Both the position numbers and the translations under genes were made by a program. From an uncultured Roseburia sp. (lineage in GTDB: Bacteria > Bacillota > Clostridia > Lachnospirales > Lachnospiraceae), in NCBI GenBank assembly GCA_900542495.1, contig UQNW01000010.1, positions 1 through 64,000 on the forward strand: a stretch of DNA of 64,000 bases, in the 5' to 3' direction. Below the pieces are notes generated by a model. It ran no database searches. It was given only the letters and a program-made list of their open reading frames with translations, and was not told where the DNA came from. Positions 18,863 to 28,146 of this stretch are shown piece by piece. How positions within the stretch are numbered: position 1 is the stretch's first letter; each line of letters starts with the position of its first letter.

Positions 18863-19738
18863 CTACTTTTTCTTTTCTTCTTTTTTTCGCTTTGACTTTT
18901 TCTCTTCTAGCTTCTTTTTCTTCAACTGAAGATACTCATACTTGCTCCACACACCGGAATAGAGAATATTTCTCAATATATCCGCATGCAGCAAAATCGG
19001 CAGACGCTCAAATGATTTTGCACACTCTGACATCATGCTGGTCAGCAGTAATTTGCAGAGAGTGTCAAACTCCTGATCATTTTCTTTTTCCATGTATACA
19101 AGCGGATTATAGCAGTTTTTCTTCTGATCTGCGTCATAATCTTCATAGGCGTCCATAAGATAAATGAACTTACCCATGTAAAATCCCAATGTCCGCATCT
19201 CTTCCTGCCACTCATCTTCTCGCCAGCACATGATCTCGCCGAGCATCTCGCCGGTAAGACCTGCCACCAGATCCAGATTCGTCTCTTTATTCTTCTCTGC
19301 TTCCGCCGTCTTTTGCATGAATTCTTCCAAAGCCTTCACCTGCCTTGGATATTTTGACACGATACGAGTATAATCCTTATCCAGTATTTTTACAAACGCT
19401 TTTTTTGTGTAAGACTTCTCATCTTTCCAGTCATCCAGAAGATTCTGATATGCCAGAATCAGATTCATGTCTGCTGCATATTCGGTCGCTTCATTGATAT
19501 ATGCAGTCCGTTTCTTCGTCGGGTGCAGCGGGCAGGTAAACTCAGTCTCTGTGTTCTCAAGTTCATACAGCCCTGTCAGCAGCACGATCAGAAAGGTCAG
19601 ATCATAGCTTAATAACATCTGCCCCTTCGTTCCGCAGTTTGTCTTTAGCTTCTGACAGAGTCCACAGTAATATGCCTGATAGATTTTTCTATTTTCTTCT
19701 GATAATTCTTTTTGATTGATATTGATATAACCAAACAA
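18863..19738 (-). CDS. DUF5685 family protein
   Basis: 291 residues. Begins MFGYININQKELSEENRKIYQAYYCGLCQ, with paired Cys residues (CGLC, TNCG) that are characteristic of this clostridial family, and ends in a long Lys/Glu tail. Mostly helical; no signal peptide. It is usually next to J-domain proteins in Lachnospiraceae, as here, but no activity is known. Confidence 0.75.
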   Translation of the reverse strand: MFGYININQKELSEENRKIYQAYYCGLCQKLKTNCGTKGQMLLSYDLTFLIVLLTGLYELENTETEFTCPLHPTKKRTAYINEATEYAADMNLILAYQNLLDDWKDEKSYTKKAFVKILDKDYTRIVSKYPRQVKALEEFMQKTAEAEKNKETNLDLVAGLTGEMLGEIMCWREDEWQEEMRTLGFYMGKFIYLMDAYEDYDADQKKNCYNPLVYMEKENDQEFDTLCKLLLTSMMSECAKSFERLPILLHADILRNILYSGVWSKYEYLQLKKKKLEEKKSKRKKEEKKK

Positions 19739-19759
19739 TGGAAAAATCTCCTTTTATTT

Positions 19760-20155
19760 TCAACTTTTTTTCACGAACTCTGTCCTGCATTTCGGACAGG
19801 TAATGCAGATCTTTCCTCTGCCCTTTGGCACTCTTACCTTCTGCTTGCACTGCGGGCATTTGTAAAACCGGTAGATTTTTCTCTGTGCCAGATGTTTTTT
19901 GAACCGGTCCCACTTCACAGCCATCTGGTATCTGTAGTTGAGATATTTCTGATTTTCTGCATATCTTGCGGAAATATTCTTTGAGAACATTCTCCATGTG
20001 GAATAGATCATCAGTGCGATCGCCAGCCAGTAAAAAATACCAAGACGGCTGAACATCGACAAAAAAAGCAATACCAGTGCAGCAATGCTCTGTGCCTTTG
20101 CCAGTTCGTCCGCCCCATATCTTCCAATCATAAAACGCTGTATTTTCTCTCTCAT
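19760..20155 (-). CDS. Membrane-associated zinc-ribbon protein
   Basis: 131 residues. Two adjacent hydrophobic helices (~22-58, SIAALVLLFLSMFSRLGIFYWLAIALMIYS) are followed by a basic linker and a C-terminal zinc ribbon with CPQC and CPKC. First gene of the group with the DUF5685 and J-domain proteins. Function unknown. Confidence 0.7.
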   Translation of the reverse strand: MREKIQRFMIGRYGADELAKAQSIAALVLLFLSMFSRLGIFYWLAIALMIYSTWRMFSKNISARYAENQKYLNYRYQMAVKWDRFKKHLAQRKIYRFYKCPQCKQKVRVPKGRGKICITCPKCRTEFVKKS

Positions 20156-20270
20156 TGTTCCGACCTCCTATCCAGGTGATTTTATGTTACGCTCTGAAAG
20201 AAGTCCAGTCAACACATCTATTGTCTTTTTAGAAACATTTTAGATTTCCATAATATTTTTTCTGCAATCA

Positions 20271-20331
20271 TGGAAAAGGTTTTCTTAGCCTTTTCCCATA
20301 AAGCAAAAAAAAGATGTCACCAGACACCTTT
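20271..20331 (-). terminator. Terminator of RNase P RNA, with a second inverted repeat
   Basis: On the minus strand AGGTGTC-TGGT-GACATCT is followed by eight T (A-run 20305-20312). A second hairpin, GGAAAAGG...CCTTTTCC at 20273-20297, lies downstream without a T-run. Confidence 0.75.
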
Positions 20332-20337
20332 TCTATC

Positions 20338-20768
20338 TAAAATAAGCAGGACGATAAGCCGGGTTATGTCCGTCTGCTGACGCAGACACGAATGATCATC
20401 TTTCTAGAATGACTGTTACCAGCCATTTCAAGCGACCTACCTAAAGCTGGCGGGCCACGTCAACGCTTTTGTTCGGTCTTGCTTCGAATGGGGTTTACAT
20501 ATGCCCCTCCTGTTACCAGGAAGGCGGTAGTCTCTTACACTGCCCTTCCACCCTTACCAGATTTTAACAGAGTTAAAATCCGAAGCTGCTTACGCAGCTT
20601 CCGCAGAACTTGTCATGTGACAAGTTCTGTGGCGGTATATTTCTGTTGCACTTTCCTTGGAGTCGCCTCCACCGGACGTTATCCGGCATTCTGCCCTATG
20701 AAGCCCGGACTTTCCTCACCTGCAGCCTTTCGGCATTTGCAGCCGCGATCATTTGTCCTACTTATTTT
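20338..20768 (-). ncRNA. rnpB: RNase P RNA, bacterial class A
   Basis: The minus strand contains the conserved core GAGGAAAGTCCGGGCTTC near the 5' end, CGACTCCAAGGAAAGTGC, and the 3' block ending in CATAACCCGGCTTATCG. The ends pair as P1 (AAATAAGTAGGAC with GTCCTGCTTATTT), which sets the boundaries. About 430 nt, slightly long, with an extra hairpin-rich insertion near 20570-20640. Catalytic subunit for tRNA 5' maturation. Confidence 0.93.
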
Positions 20769-20775
20769 AAAACTG

Positions 20776-20805
20776 AAAGAACGCCGCAAAAACTTTGCGA
20801 CGTTC
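20776..20805 (-). terminator. Hairpin between nucleoside kinase and rnpB
   Basis: 12-bp stem GAACGTCGCAAA / TTTGCGGCGTTC followed on the minus strand by TTTC; likely terminates the kinase gene ahead of rnpB. Confidence 0.6.
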
Positions 20806-20830
20806 CTTAATATACACTATTCCTTCAATT

Positions 20831-20880
20831 TTCGCAAGAAAATTTTTTTCGCAAGAAAATTTTTTTCGCAAGAAATTTTT
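20831..20880. repeat. Three tandem copies of a 17-bp unit
   Basis: TTCGCAAGAAAATTTTT twice, then a third copy one A shorter, abutting the kinase stop codon. Confidence 0.9.
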
Positions 20881-22562
20881 TAGACATTAAAGCAGCTTCC
20901 GCCGATAAATTCCCGCAAAATGGAGTTCTGATTGATTCCGTCACTTGGCATTGGAAGGAAATAATCCAAAAACTTCAAAAGTCGTTTCGCCTCTAAATAT
21001 TCCGGGCAGTCCTTATCAATCGCAAAAAGCAATGGCTCTGCGTATATTTTGAGGATTGCAAGCTCATATATGAGTGCGGAATTAAACATCACATCCGCGC
21101 CTTCCTGAAATGGGAAAATGTATTTTTCCTCGCCTCTGCGCACAGAATCCCACATTGCAATCGTCTCCTTTGCAGAAGTTCCGCGTGTCCGTGCATCGCG
21201 GACAATTCTCCGGATCAGTCTGCCGTCCGTTGTCGGCAGGCAGTTATGCTCGTCGATATTTAACTGTGTCAGGGCGCTGATGTATATTTTGAATTTGCTC
21301 TCAATTGGCAGTGAATAAGATAACTTGTCATTTAATCCATGGATTCCCTCAATGACCAAAACATCATCTTTTCCAAGTGTCATAAGCTTATCCTTATACT
21401 CTCTCTTTCCTGTCTTGAAATTAAAAATAGGAAGATTGACTGTTTTTCCTGCCAGCAGTTCATTCATGTCATGGTTGAATAATTCCACATCCAGCGCATC
21501 CAGACATTCAAGATCCAGTTCACCGTTGTCATCCCTTGGACAGATATCCCGGTTCTTATAATAATCATCCAGTGGAAATGGATGCGGATTCAGTCCTTTT
21601 GCAGCCAGCTGGATGGACAGTCTGTGTGAAAAAGTCGTTTTTCCTGAGGAGGATGGTCCTGCGATCATAATGAATTTCCGGTCTTTTGCTGAAATGATCT
21701 CTTCGGCAAGCCTTCCGATACGCTCCTCAAACAAGGCTTCCTGCGTCAGTATCATCTGCTGTGTTTTTCCGGCTGCGATCGCGTCATTTAAGGCTCCGAT
21801 CGTATCGATCTCAAGCATTTTTCCCCAGTCTCTGGAAGTTTTTAAGGTATGGAACAGCTTTTCCGCCGGAACAAAAGGTGCAACCTCTTTTGTGTTCTTA
21901 TCCGGGAATAAAAGCATGAATCCTTCCGCATAGGAAATAACATCATAATAGCGCAGATATCCGGTTGACGGCACCATAAAGCCATAAAAATAATCCATGT
22001 AATGATCCAGTTCATAAATATTGACTCTGGAACTTCTGCGGTAACGGAACAGCTTCTCCTTGTCTGTCATGCCAAGGTCATGAAACAGTGCCACTGCATC
22101 ATCCGTATTGATACTCTCCTTGTGGATTTCAATATCAGAAACCACCATTTGATACATCTCATTTTTTAATTTCTGGATTTTTTCATCCGATACCTCAACA
22201 AGCTTCTCTGTGTTTTCTTCCCTTTTTACAAGTTCACAGTAATAACCCTGTCCAATCGAATATTTTACCCGGACTGATACCTGTTCTTTTCCCCAGAGAT
22301 TGTACACTGCCTTCTGCATTAAAAGTGTCACACTTCTGCGGTATGCTTTCTTACCTGTCTTATCCGCAGTTGTAAGAAATTCGACCGTTCCGTCCTCATC
22401 CGCACATTTATTCAGTTCCCTTAATCTTGCATTGTTTAAAACAAGAACAATATCATCCGGATATGTCTCCTGATAATCCTGTGCGATCCGCAGAAAACTT
22501 GTTCCTGCCGGGTACTCTTTTTTCTCCCCAAGAATGGTTAATGTAATTGTTTTTTCCTGCAT
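20880..22562 (-). CDS. Uridine kinase-like nucleoside kinase with N-terminal TGS domain
   Basis: About 560 residues from ATG 22562 (GGAGG 11 bases upstream); a TTG at 22619 after AGGAG is an alternative start adding 19 residues. The N-terminus (TITLTILGEKKEYPAGTSFLRIA) is a TGS domain, followed by a threonyl-tRNA-synthetase-type second domain, then a P-loop kinase with GPSSSGKTTFSHRL and PLDDYYKNRD typical of uridine kinase/phosphoribulokinase. It likely phosphorylates a nucleoside; the TGS fusion may link it to ribosome or nucleotide sensing. Common in clostridia. Confidence 0.85.
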   Translation of the reverse strand: MQEKTITLTILGEKKEYPAGTSFLRIAQDYQETYPDDIVLVLNNARLRELNKCADEDGTVEFLTTADKTGKKAYRRSVTLLMQKAVYNLWGKEQVSVRVKYSIGQGYYCELVKREENTEKLVEVSDEKIQKLKNEMYQMVVSDIEIHKESINTDDAVALFHDLGMTDKEKLFRYRRSSRVNIYELDHYMDYFYGFMVPSTGYLRYYDVISYAEGFMLLFPDKNTKEVAPFVPAEKLFHTLKTSRDWGKMLEIDTIGALNDAIAAGKTQQMILTQEALFEERIGRLAEEIISAKDRKFIMIAGPSSSGKTTFSHRLSIQLAAKGLNPHPFPLDDYYKNRDICPRDDNGELDLECLDALDVELFNHDMNELLAGKTVNLPIFNFKTGKREYKDKLMTLGKDDVLVIEGIHGLNDKLSYSLPIESKFKIYISALTQLNIDEHNCLPTTDGRLIRRIVRDARTRGTSAKETIAMWDSVRRGEEKYIFPFQEGADVMFNSALIYELAILKIYAEPLLFAIDKDCPEYLEAKRLLKFLDYFLPMPSDGINQNSILREFIGGSCFNV

Positions 22563-22639
22563 AGTATTATATTCCTCCATATCTGCAATGTTCTCACGCA
22601 ATCTGCCAAAACCCTTCAAAAAACATTCTCCTAAATCAG

Positions 22640-22683
22640 AAAAATACGAAACCTAACATTATGATTAAGCTTCGTATTTTTCA
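22640..22683 (-). terminator. Terminator after the VanW-domain gene
   Basis: Inverted repeat AAAATACGAA / TTCGTATTTT flanked by A- and T-runs, directly downstream of the stop codon. Confidence 0.75.
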
Positions 22684-22688
22684 AAAAA

Positions 22689-23537
22689 TTACTGCTGGAT
22701 CAATGTCACGCTGACGGTACCAGTTCTTAAATCTGCCACTGCCGAAATCTGAAGTGGTGTATTATAAATATTCACAAATTTCAGGTCAAGATAATTACCT
22801 GCGATCGTAGCATCCCTTCCCTCCGGAAGATATGGAACCGGAAGTGAGTGTGGATGACGCTCTGTTGCCGGAATGCCGCCATTTAACATTGCAGAATACA
22901 TGGTAGAAGATACCTGACAGATACCGCCGCCTGTTCCAGTCGAATGTTTACCGCTCACATAAATCGGTGCCTCCACATAACCGTTCGCTGCTGTTCTTGG
23001 TAAAATTGTTTTGCTAAACGAAAATTCTTCGCCCGGCTGGATGACCACGCCGTTGATTCTGGAAGCTGCAATTGCGATATTGGTCGCTCTGGATGCTCTT
23101 GGATCAAACTTTGTCGTGCAGGAACCACGGACAATGGATGCCTGTGCTCCCTCTCCGGCAGAGATCAGGGTTGTCGCATTTCTTCCTTCTGCCACACCGT
23201 TTGCTGCATAATGTGCACAGTAAGAAGCAAGATCATTGCCATAAGCTGCCTGAAGATCCGGGTAATTCGCTCTGTAAATTGCAACATTAAAATCTGCACA
23301 GCCGGATCTGCCCTCGTAAATACCGGAAGATACAAAATGATCAAACAATCTGTTTACATCATAGCCAAACGCCGCCTGAAGATCCGGGTTGGAATTATAA
23401 TAATATTCTGCATCAAATACGGCCTGATATGCACTTGTTTTGGATGATTTTTTTGCAGCATTGGCAGTTACGGTACCTCCAAACAACAGCACCATGCACA
23501 ATGCGATTGATAAAATCTGCGTTACTTTCTTTTTCAT
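22689..23537 (-). CDS. Secreted VanW-family protein with two N-terminal repeats
   Basis: 282 residues. A signal peptide (1-28, MKKKVTQILSIALCMVLLFGGTVTANAA) leads into two ~45-residue repeats with the pattern FDAxYYxxxxPDLQAAFG...HFxxxGxxEGR (about 37-80 and 83-125). The VanW domain follows from ~140 with GEEFSFSK and GGGICQVSSTMYSAML. VanW proteins are cell-surface proteins of unknown enzymatic role, with a conserved Cys in GGICQ. Alone in its transcription unit; a repeat element copy lies upstream. Confidence 0.88.
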   Translation of the reverse strand: MKKKVTQILSIALCMVLLFGGTVTANAAKKSSKTSAYQAVFDAEYYYNSNPDLQAAFGYDVNRLFDHFVSSGIYEGRSGCADFNVAIYRANYPDLQAAYGNDLASYCAHYAANGVAEGRNATTLISAGEGAQASIVRGSCTTKFDPRASRATNIAIAASRINGVVIQPGEEFSFSKTILPRTAANGYVEAPIYVSGKHSTGTGGGICQVSSTMYSAMLNGGIPATERHPHSLPVPYLPEGRDATIAGNYLDLKFVNIYNTPLQISAVADLRTGTVSVTLIQQ

Positions 23538-23571
23538 AAGAAACTCCCTTCTTTTGTATTATATTAGATGA

Positions 23572-23669
23572 TTGCGAAACTCTGATTCATATTATGAATA
23601 TTGTGAAAATATAACAAAATTTTCGAAGACACGCTTCCGCTACGTGTCGCTCGCAACGATACTAGCATA
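23572..23669. repeat. Partial copy of an intergenic repeat element (copy 1)
   Basis: Shares TTGCGAAACTC and then a ~50-base, nearly identical core (ACAAAATTTTCGAA, ACACGCTT-CGCTACGTGT, CGCTCGCAACG) with the element at 26507-26735. The second terminal repeat is missing, so this copy is truncated toward fbp. The core can fold as ACACG-loop-CGTGT. Confidence 0.75.
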
Positions 23670-23687
23670 TAATCCATTATAACACTT

Positions 23688-25643
23688 TCAAATATTTTCC
23701 ACAATCGTTCCTGCACGATATGCCTGAAGTAAACATTCCAGATCCCGGATATTTTCCCGCATCACTTTTCCATTATCTGTGTCTGCAACCGTTTTTCTTT
23801 TTACCACATGCTGCACAAGGATCGTGTGCGATACAATATCCGTTCCGTCTGAAACTGCTTTCTCCACGGATTCAAACGGCTCATGCGCCGCTAAAACAAG
23901 TCCGTAGGAATTGTAGATTAAAGTGTACCCTGCAATCCCCGTTTTCGGCTGATAGGCTTTCGAAAAGCCACCGTCAATGATCAGAAGCTTGCCTCCACAT
24001 TTTACCGGAGACTCGCCTTTTTTTGCCTCGATCGGGATATGCCCATTGATAATATGCGCCTCCTGACCGGATAACCCAAACTCTGCAAGGATTGCATTCA
24101 CGACTTCTTCCTTTTCCAATAAGGTGTAATATGGATTTTTCGGTTCTATGTGTGTTGCTTTATCCTCCACAAAATACCGCTCGAAGGTCGTCATCTTATC
24201 TTTTCCAAAAACAGGCGAATTTTTATTTTCCCAAATAAACCAGAGAATATCCTGTCCTTTCGCACGTTCCTTTGGATCAATGGCATAATACCCTTTCCGC
24301 GCATAGCTCTCTAACACATCATACAGTTCTTTTCCGGCGTATTCCGTTCCATAAATATTCACTTTTGTAAAAGTTCCGTCCTCGTTCAGCGGAACACAGC
24401 CATGATACAGCAGATTTCCATTGTATACATGATACAGGCTGCCCTTGGTAAAAAGAAAACGGACATGCTTTTGTAATTTTTCACAGTTTATAAATGCGGC
24501 TGTCAGACGCTCCATCACGTCTGCCTCGTCCGCAGATAATTCATACGGATGTTCCCAGTCGATCGTCGGATAATTCAGGTCACGAAGCTGGTACTTCTTT
24601 CCCTCAATCTCCACCGTGCCCTTCTGAATATCTATCTTATCGAGCAGCAGCCGGTTCTCCATGCCAAACTCCGGATGTTTCTGTATCAACTGTCCTTCGA
24701 GTTTGAACTGCATGACGGCGATTGCCTTATGCATCTTCTCATCTAACATAGCATCCCGCACATCATATTCTTCTTCCCGGTAATCGAGTTTAAAACAAGT
24801 GCACGGATCTTTGTCATAGCGGCTCATGGCAAGTCTTGCCAACGGTACTAAATTAATTCCATATCCGTCTTCTAACAAATTGAGATTGCCATACTTGGCG
24901 GAAATACGGATCACATTGCAGATCAGCGCCTGACTTCCCGCTGCTGCTCCCATCCACGAAATATCATGGTTTCCCCATTGGATATCTACAGAATGATGCG
25001 TCATTAAGGTATCCATGATCAGATTCGGATATGGTCCTCTGTCAAAAATGTCACCGACCACATGCAGATGATCCACCACCAGCCTGCGGATCAGATTACA
25101 GAATGCGATCACTAGCTCCGCCGCCCTTCCGGTGCGTATCACGGAACGGATGATCTCATTATAATATGCCTCCTGATCGGAGATATCCGGTCTTCCGGTC
25201 AGAAGTTCTTCGATCACATAGGAAAAATCTTTTGGCAGTGCCTTGCGCACCTTAGAGCGGGTATACTTCGAAGAAGCACCCTTACAGATCCGGATCAGCC
25301 GATACAAAGTGACCTTGTACCAGTCTTCCATATTTTCCTCTGTTTTCAGCACCTGCTCTAACTTCTGCTCCGGGTAATAAATTAACGTCGCAATCGCCTT
25401 TTTCTCTGCCTGACTGATCGCACTCCCGAACTCATCCTCGATCTTTCTTTTGATCGCACCGGAGCCATTCTTTATCACATGCTGAAACTGGTCATATTCT
25501 CCGTGGATATCCGTGATAAAATGCTCGGTTCCTTTCGGCAGGCTCAAAATCGCCTGTAAATTAATAATCTCTGTCGCGGCTGCTGCCACGGTCGGATACT
25601 GTTTTGCAAGACTCTTCAAATAGCGCAAATCCGTCTGTTCCAT
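23688..25643 (-). CDS. fbp: Fructose-1,6-bisphosphatase, class III
   Basis: 651 residues, the normal length of the large Firmicute class. Gluconeogenic enzyme. Metallophosphatase-type metal motifs are visible: DIHGEYDQF, GDIFDRG and WGNHDISWMG, with NGHIPIEAKKGE near the end. Not related to the class I/II enzymes. It follows dapB after ~50 bases and may be co-transcribed with it. Confidence 0.95.
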   Translation of the reverse strand: MEQTDLRYLKSLAKQYPTVAAAATEIINLQAILSLPKGTEHFITDIHGEYDQFQHVIKNGSGAIKRKIEDEFGSAISQAEKKAIATLIYYPEQKLEQVLKTEENMEDWYKVTLYRLIRICKGASSKYTRSKVRKALPKDFSYVIEELLTGRPDISDQEAYYNEIIRSVIRTGRAAELVIAFCNLIRRLVVDHLHVVGDIFDRGPYPNLIMDTLMTHHSVDIQWGNHDISWMGAAAGSQALICNVIRISAKYGNLNLLEDGYGINLVPLARLAMSRYDKDPCTCFKLDYREEEYDVRDAMLDEKMHKAIAVMQFKLEGQLIQKHPEFGMENRLLLDKIDIQKGTVEIEGKKYQLRDLNYPTIDWEHPYELSADEADVMERLTAAFINCEKLQKHVRFLFTKGSLYHVYNGNLLYHGCVPLNEDGTFTKVNIYGTEYAGKELYDVLESYARKGYYAIDPKERAKGQDILWFIWENKNSPVFGKDKMTTFERYFVEDKATHIEPKNPYYTLLEKEEVVNAILAEFGLSGQEAHIINGHIPIEAKKGESPVKCGGKLLIIDGGFSKAYQPKTGIAGYTLIYNSYGLVLAAHEPFESVEKAVSDGTDIVSHTILVQHVVKRKTVADTDNGKVMRENIRDLECLLQAYRAGTIVENI

Positions 25644-25692
25644 CCGTCACCATCCTGTTTTTATTCCGTGAATTTTTACACTGCAAAAATAA

Positions 25693-26454
25693 TTATTCTG
25701 CCTTGATCACATCACTCATATCATAAAATCCTGCCGGTTTTCCTGCAAGGAATTTTGCTGCCTGTACAGCTCCTTTGGCAAAAACAGCTTTTGAATATGC
25801 TGTATGCTTAAATTCGATCACTTCATCCTGACCGGCAAAGATCACTTCATGCTCTCCGACAATGTTTCCACCGCGGACGGCTGAAATACCGATTTCATAC
25901 TTGTCTCTCTTTTTTCTCTCCCGGCTTCTGTCATAAACATAGGCGTACTTTTCATCCAGCGCCTCATTCATGGAATCTGCCAGTGCCAGAGCTGTTCCGC
26001 TCGGTGCATCCAGCTTCTGATTGTGGTGTTTCTCCACGATCTCCATATCAAAGCCTGCCGGAGCCAGTGTCAGTGCTGCTTTTTTCAAAAGTTCCATTAA
26101 CATATTGATACCAAGTGACATATTGGCTGATTTTAAAACTGCCACATGCTCACTGACCTGTTTTGCTTTTGCAAGCTGCTCCTCTGATAAACCAGTTGTG
26201 CACAATACAACCGGCACCTGTTTTTCTTCACAATAAATAAGCAGATCATCCACCGCCTTCGCATTGGAAAAATCGATCACGGCATCTGCCTTCACATCGC
26301 AGACGGAAATATTCGGGAATACCGGGTAATCATTCCTGATTCCGTCATACAGATCGATTCCTGCCACGATCTCAATTTCCGGATCCTCCTTGCACATTGC
26401 TGTGATTGTCTGTCCCATTTTTCCATTACATCCATGCATAATTACTTTTGTCAT
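25693..26454 (-). CDS. dapB: 4-hydroxy-tetrahydrodipicolinate reductase
   Basis: 253 residues. Second step of the lysine/diaminopimelate branch. The N-terminal NAD(P)-binding loop MHGCNGKMGQ, the DVKADAVIDFS region and the catalytic motif EKHHNQKLDAPSGTA are present. Although it follows dapA in the same direction, a terminator and a small mobile-looking element lie between, so it may have its own promoter. Confidence 0.95.
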   Translation of the reverse strand: MTKVIMHGCNGKMGQTITAMCKEDPEIEIVAGIDLYDGIRNDYPVFPNISVCDVKADAVIDFSNAKAVDDLLIYCEEKQVPVVLCTTGLSEEQLAKAKQVSEHVAVLKSANMSLGINMLMELLKKAALTLAPAGFDMEIVEKHHNQKLDAPSGTALALADSMNEALDEKYAYVYDRSRERKKRDKYEIGISAVRGGNIVGEHEVIFAGQDEVIEFKHTAYSKAVFAKGAVQAAKFLAGKPAGFYDMSDVIKAE

Positions 26455-26506
26455 AATCCTAAGTCCTGCCTTTCGTATCTTCGTTGTTTTTTGATATATA
26501 GTGAAT

Positions 26507-26735
26507 TGCGAAACTCAACTTTATACAATGAAAGGATATGAAAATAAAACAAAATTTTCGAAAACACGCTTTCGCTACGTGTCGCTCGCAACGGTACCAG
26601 CATGCCAGCCATAGCTAACGCCATGTCTGCCAAGCAAGAACCAATCGAACTTGTTCGATTTTGGCTCACCCAGTGTTTTCTCAAGCTTTTGTTTCATCTT
26701 CATATTTTAAATTTACATTTTACATGAGTTTCGCA
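26507..26735. mobile_element. MITE-like element with 11-bp terminal inverted repeats
   Basis: A 229-base non-coding block bounded by TGCGAAACTCA and its exact complement TGAGTTTCGCA. Its first ~100 bases match the block at 23572-23669. It also contains a hairpin CCAATCGAAC-TT-GTTCGATTTTGG. Only a small meaningless frame crosses it. No target-site duplication is obvious. It lies between the dapA terminator and dapB. Confidence 0.65.
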
Positions 26736-26757
26736 GTTATACAATATTATAATACAT

Positions 26758-26790
26758 AAAAAGGAGCTGTGAAACAGCTCCAATTTTTCA
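26758..26790 (-). terminator. Terminator after dapA
   Basis: GGAGCTGT-TTC-ACAGCTCC followed by five T on the minus strand. Confidence 0.85.
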
Positions 26791-26828
26791 TGATAATAGA
26801 ATATCCGCCAAGCGTACATTCCATTATA

Positions 26829-27716
26829 TTAATCCAGAATGCCATATGCCTTCATCGCATCTGCCAAAACGGCTGCATTCGCATCTGTCATCTCTGTAAG
26901 TGGAGAACGAAGTGTTCCGACTTCTTTTCCCATGAGGTTTAACGCTTTCTTTACCGGAATTGGGTTTACCTCTGAGAATAAAGCACTTACAAGCGGCTGT
27001 GCCTCTCTCTGGATCTTCATGGCTGTCTTTAAGTCTCCGTCAAAGAAACTCTGGCACATGCCATGTACTTTGGCAGGTGCAACATTTGACCATACAGAGA
27101 TCACTCCGATTGCGCCGATCGCCATAAGCGGAACTACGATTCCATCCTCGCCGGAATAAAGGTCGATCCTGCCATCGGTCAGATACATTAACTGTGATGC
27201 CTGTGCAACACTTCCTGTCGCCTCTTTGATTGCTACTACATTTTCAACTTCCTTAAAAATCTTTGCTGCTGTCTCCGGAAGAATATTGCATCCGGTTCTT
27301 CCAGGTACATTATACATGATGATCGGTAACTTTGTACACTCTGCAATTTCAGAATAATAACGTACCAGACCGCCCTGTGTACATTTATTATAATAAGGTG
27401 TCACTGCAAGGATTCCGTCCGCTCCTGCTTCCTCTGCTTCCTGTGTCAGATAAATTGCTTCTCTTGTGCAGTTCGAACCGGAACCAGCCACAACCGGTAC
27501 ACGGTGTTTTGCAAATTCTACTGCTGCTTTGATCACTTTACTGTGCTCTTCCATGGTCAGTGTGGAACTCTCTCCTGTCGTTCCTGCAATGATGATTGCA
27601 TCTGTTCCCTGGTCGATCTGCCATTCGATCAGTTCCTGTAACTTTTCGTAATTGACTTCTTCATTTTCTTTCATCGGTGTGACGATCGCTACACCTGCTC
27701 CTTTAAAAATAGACAT
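26829..27716 (-). CDS. dapA: 4-hydroxy-tetrahydrodipicolinate synthase
   Basis: 295 residues. Condenses pyruvate with aspartate semialdehyde, the first committed step to diaminopimelate and lysine. Motifs: GTTGESSTLT, the Tyr of YNVPGRTGCN, and the Schiff-base Lys in VVAIKEATG. The start at 27716 is preceded by AGGAGG. A lysine riboswitch with terminator lies in its ~340-base leader. Confidence 0.96.
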   Translation of the reverse strand: MSIFKGAGVAIVTPMKENEEVNYEKLQELIEWQIDQGTDAIIIAGTTGESSTLTMEEHSKVIKAAVEFAKHRVPVVAGSGSNCTREAIYLTQEAEEAGADGILAVTPYYNKCTQGGLVRYYSEIAECTKLPIIMYNVPGRTGCNILPETAAKIFKEVENVVAIKEATGSVAQASQLMYLTDGRIDLYSGEDGIVVPLMAIGAIGVISVWSNVAPAKVHGMCQSFFDGDLKTAMKIQREAQPLVSALFSEVNPIPVKKALNLMGKEVGTLRSPLTEMTDANAAVLADAMKAYGILD

Positions 27717-27786
27717 TGCATTCTCCTCCTATTGTCATTATACGCACATCAAATATTTTTGTTCAAAAATGTTGCTGTAGTAAAGT

Positions 27787-28058
27787 AAAAAAAGACCGGC
27801 TGACGAGCCGGTCTCAAAATTCTAATATTATACGCATTCTGCATCTTTGCAAATCTGCCTAGAATCTGATAGCTCCCCATCTCAAATGATCTCCATTCAG
27901 ATGACAGTCATAAAGTTCTTCACTTTATGCCCAAGTAATATGCCTTCAGGCTGCATACCCTTTCGGCGTACTTTCCTTTTGCTTCTTATCAACTGTTCCT
28001 GACACATCCAAAAAGCGACTCATAAAGCACGCGACCTCTACCAAGCAATATTTTCATT
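27787..28058 (-). promoter_or_regulatory. Lysine riboswitch (L box) with intrinsic terminator controlling dapA
   Basis: On the minus strand the aptamer (about 28045-27865) contains TAGAGGTCGCG, GGAAAGTACGCCGAAAGG, GACTGTCATCTGAATGG and GGGGAGCTATC, in the order of the lysine riboswitch; GGTAG and CTATC close P1. It is followed by a strong terminator GAGACCGGCTCGTCAGCCGGTC with seven T (27787-27815). Lysine binding should favour termination and lower dapA expression. Confidence 0.9.
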
Positions 28059-28064
28059 GCGTAA

Positions 28065-28093
28065 ATCATAACACCATCTTATTCCCTTGTCAA
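28065..28093 (-). promoter_or_regulatory. Promoter of the riboswitch-dapA transcript
   Basis: TTGACA, 17-base spacer, TATGAT on the minus strand, ending just upstream of the aptamer. Confidence 0.8.
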
Positions 28094-28146
28094 TGCACGA
28101 TTTTCCTGTCAATATCTACTCTCAGGAATGATTTCCCTGTTAACAT

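Noticed and set aside
26451..26684. 77-codon frame on the minus strand upstream of dapB
   Set aside because: It lies across the MITE-like repeat and has repeat-derived, low-meaning sequence; no convincing start or family.
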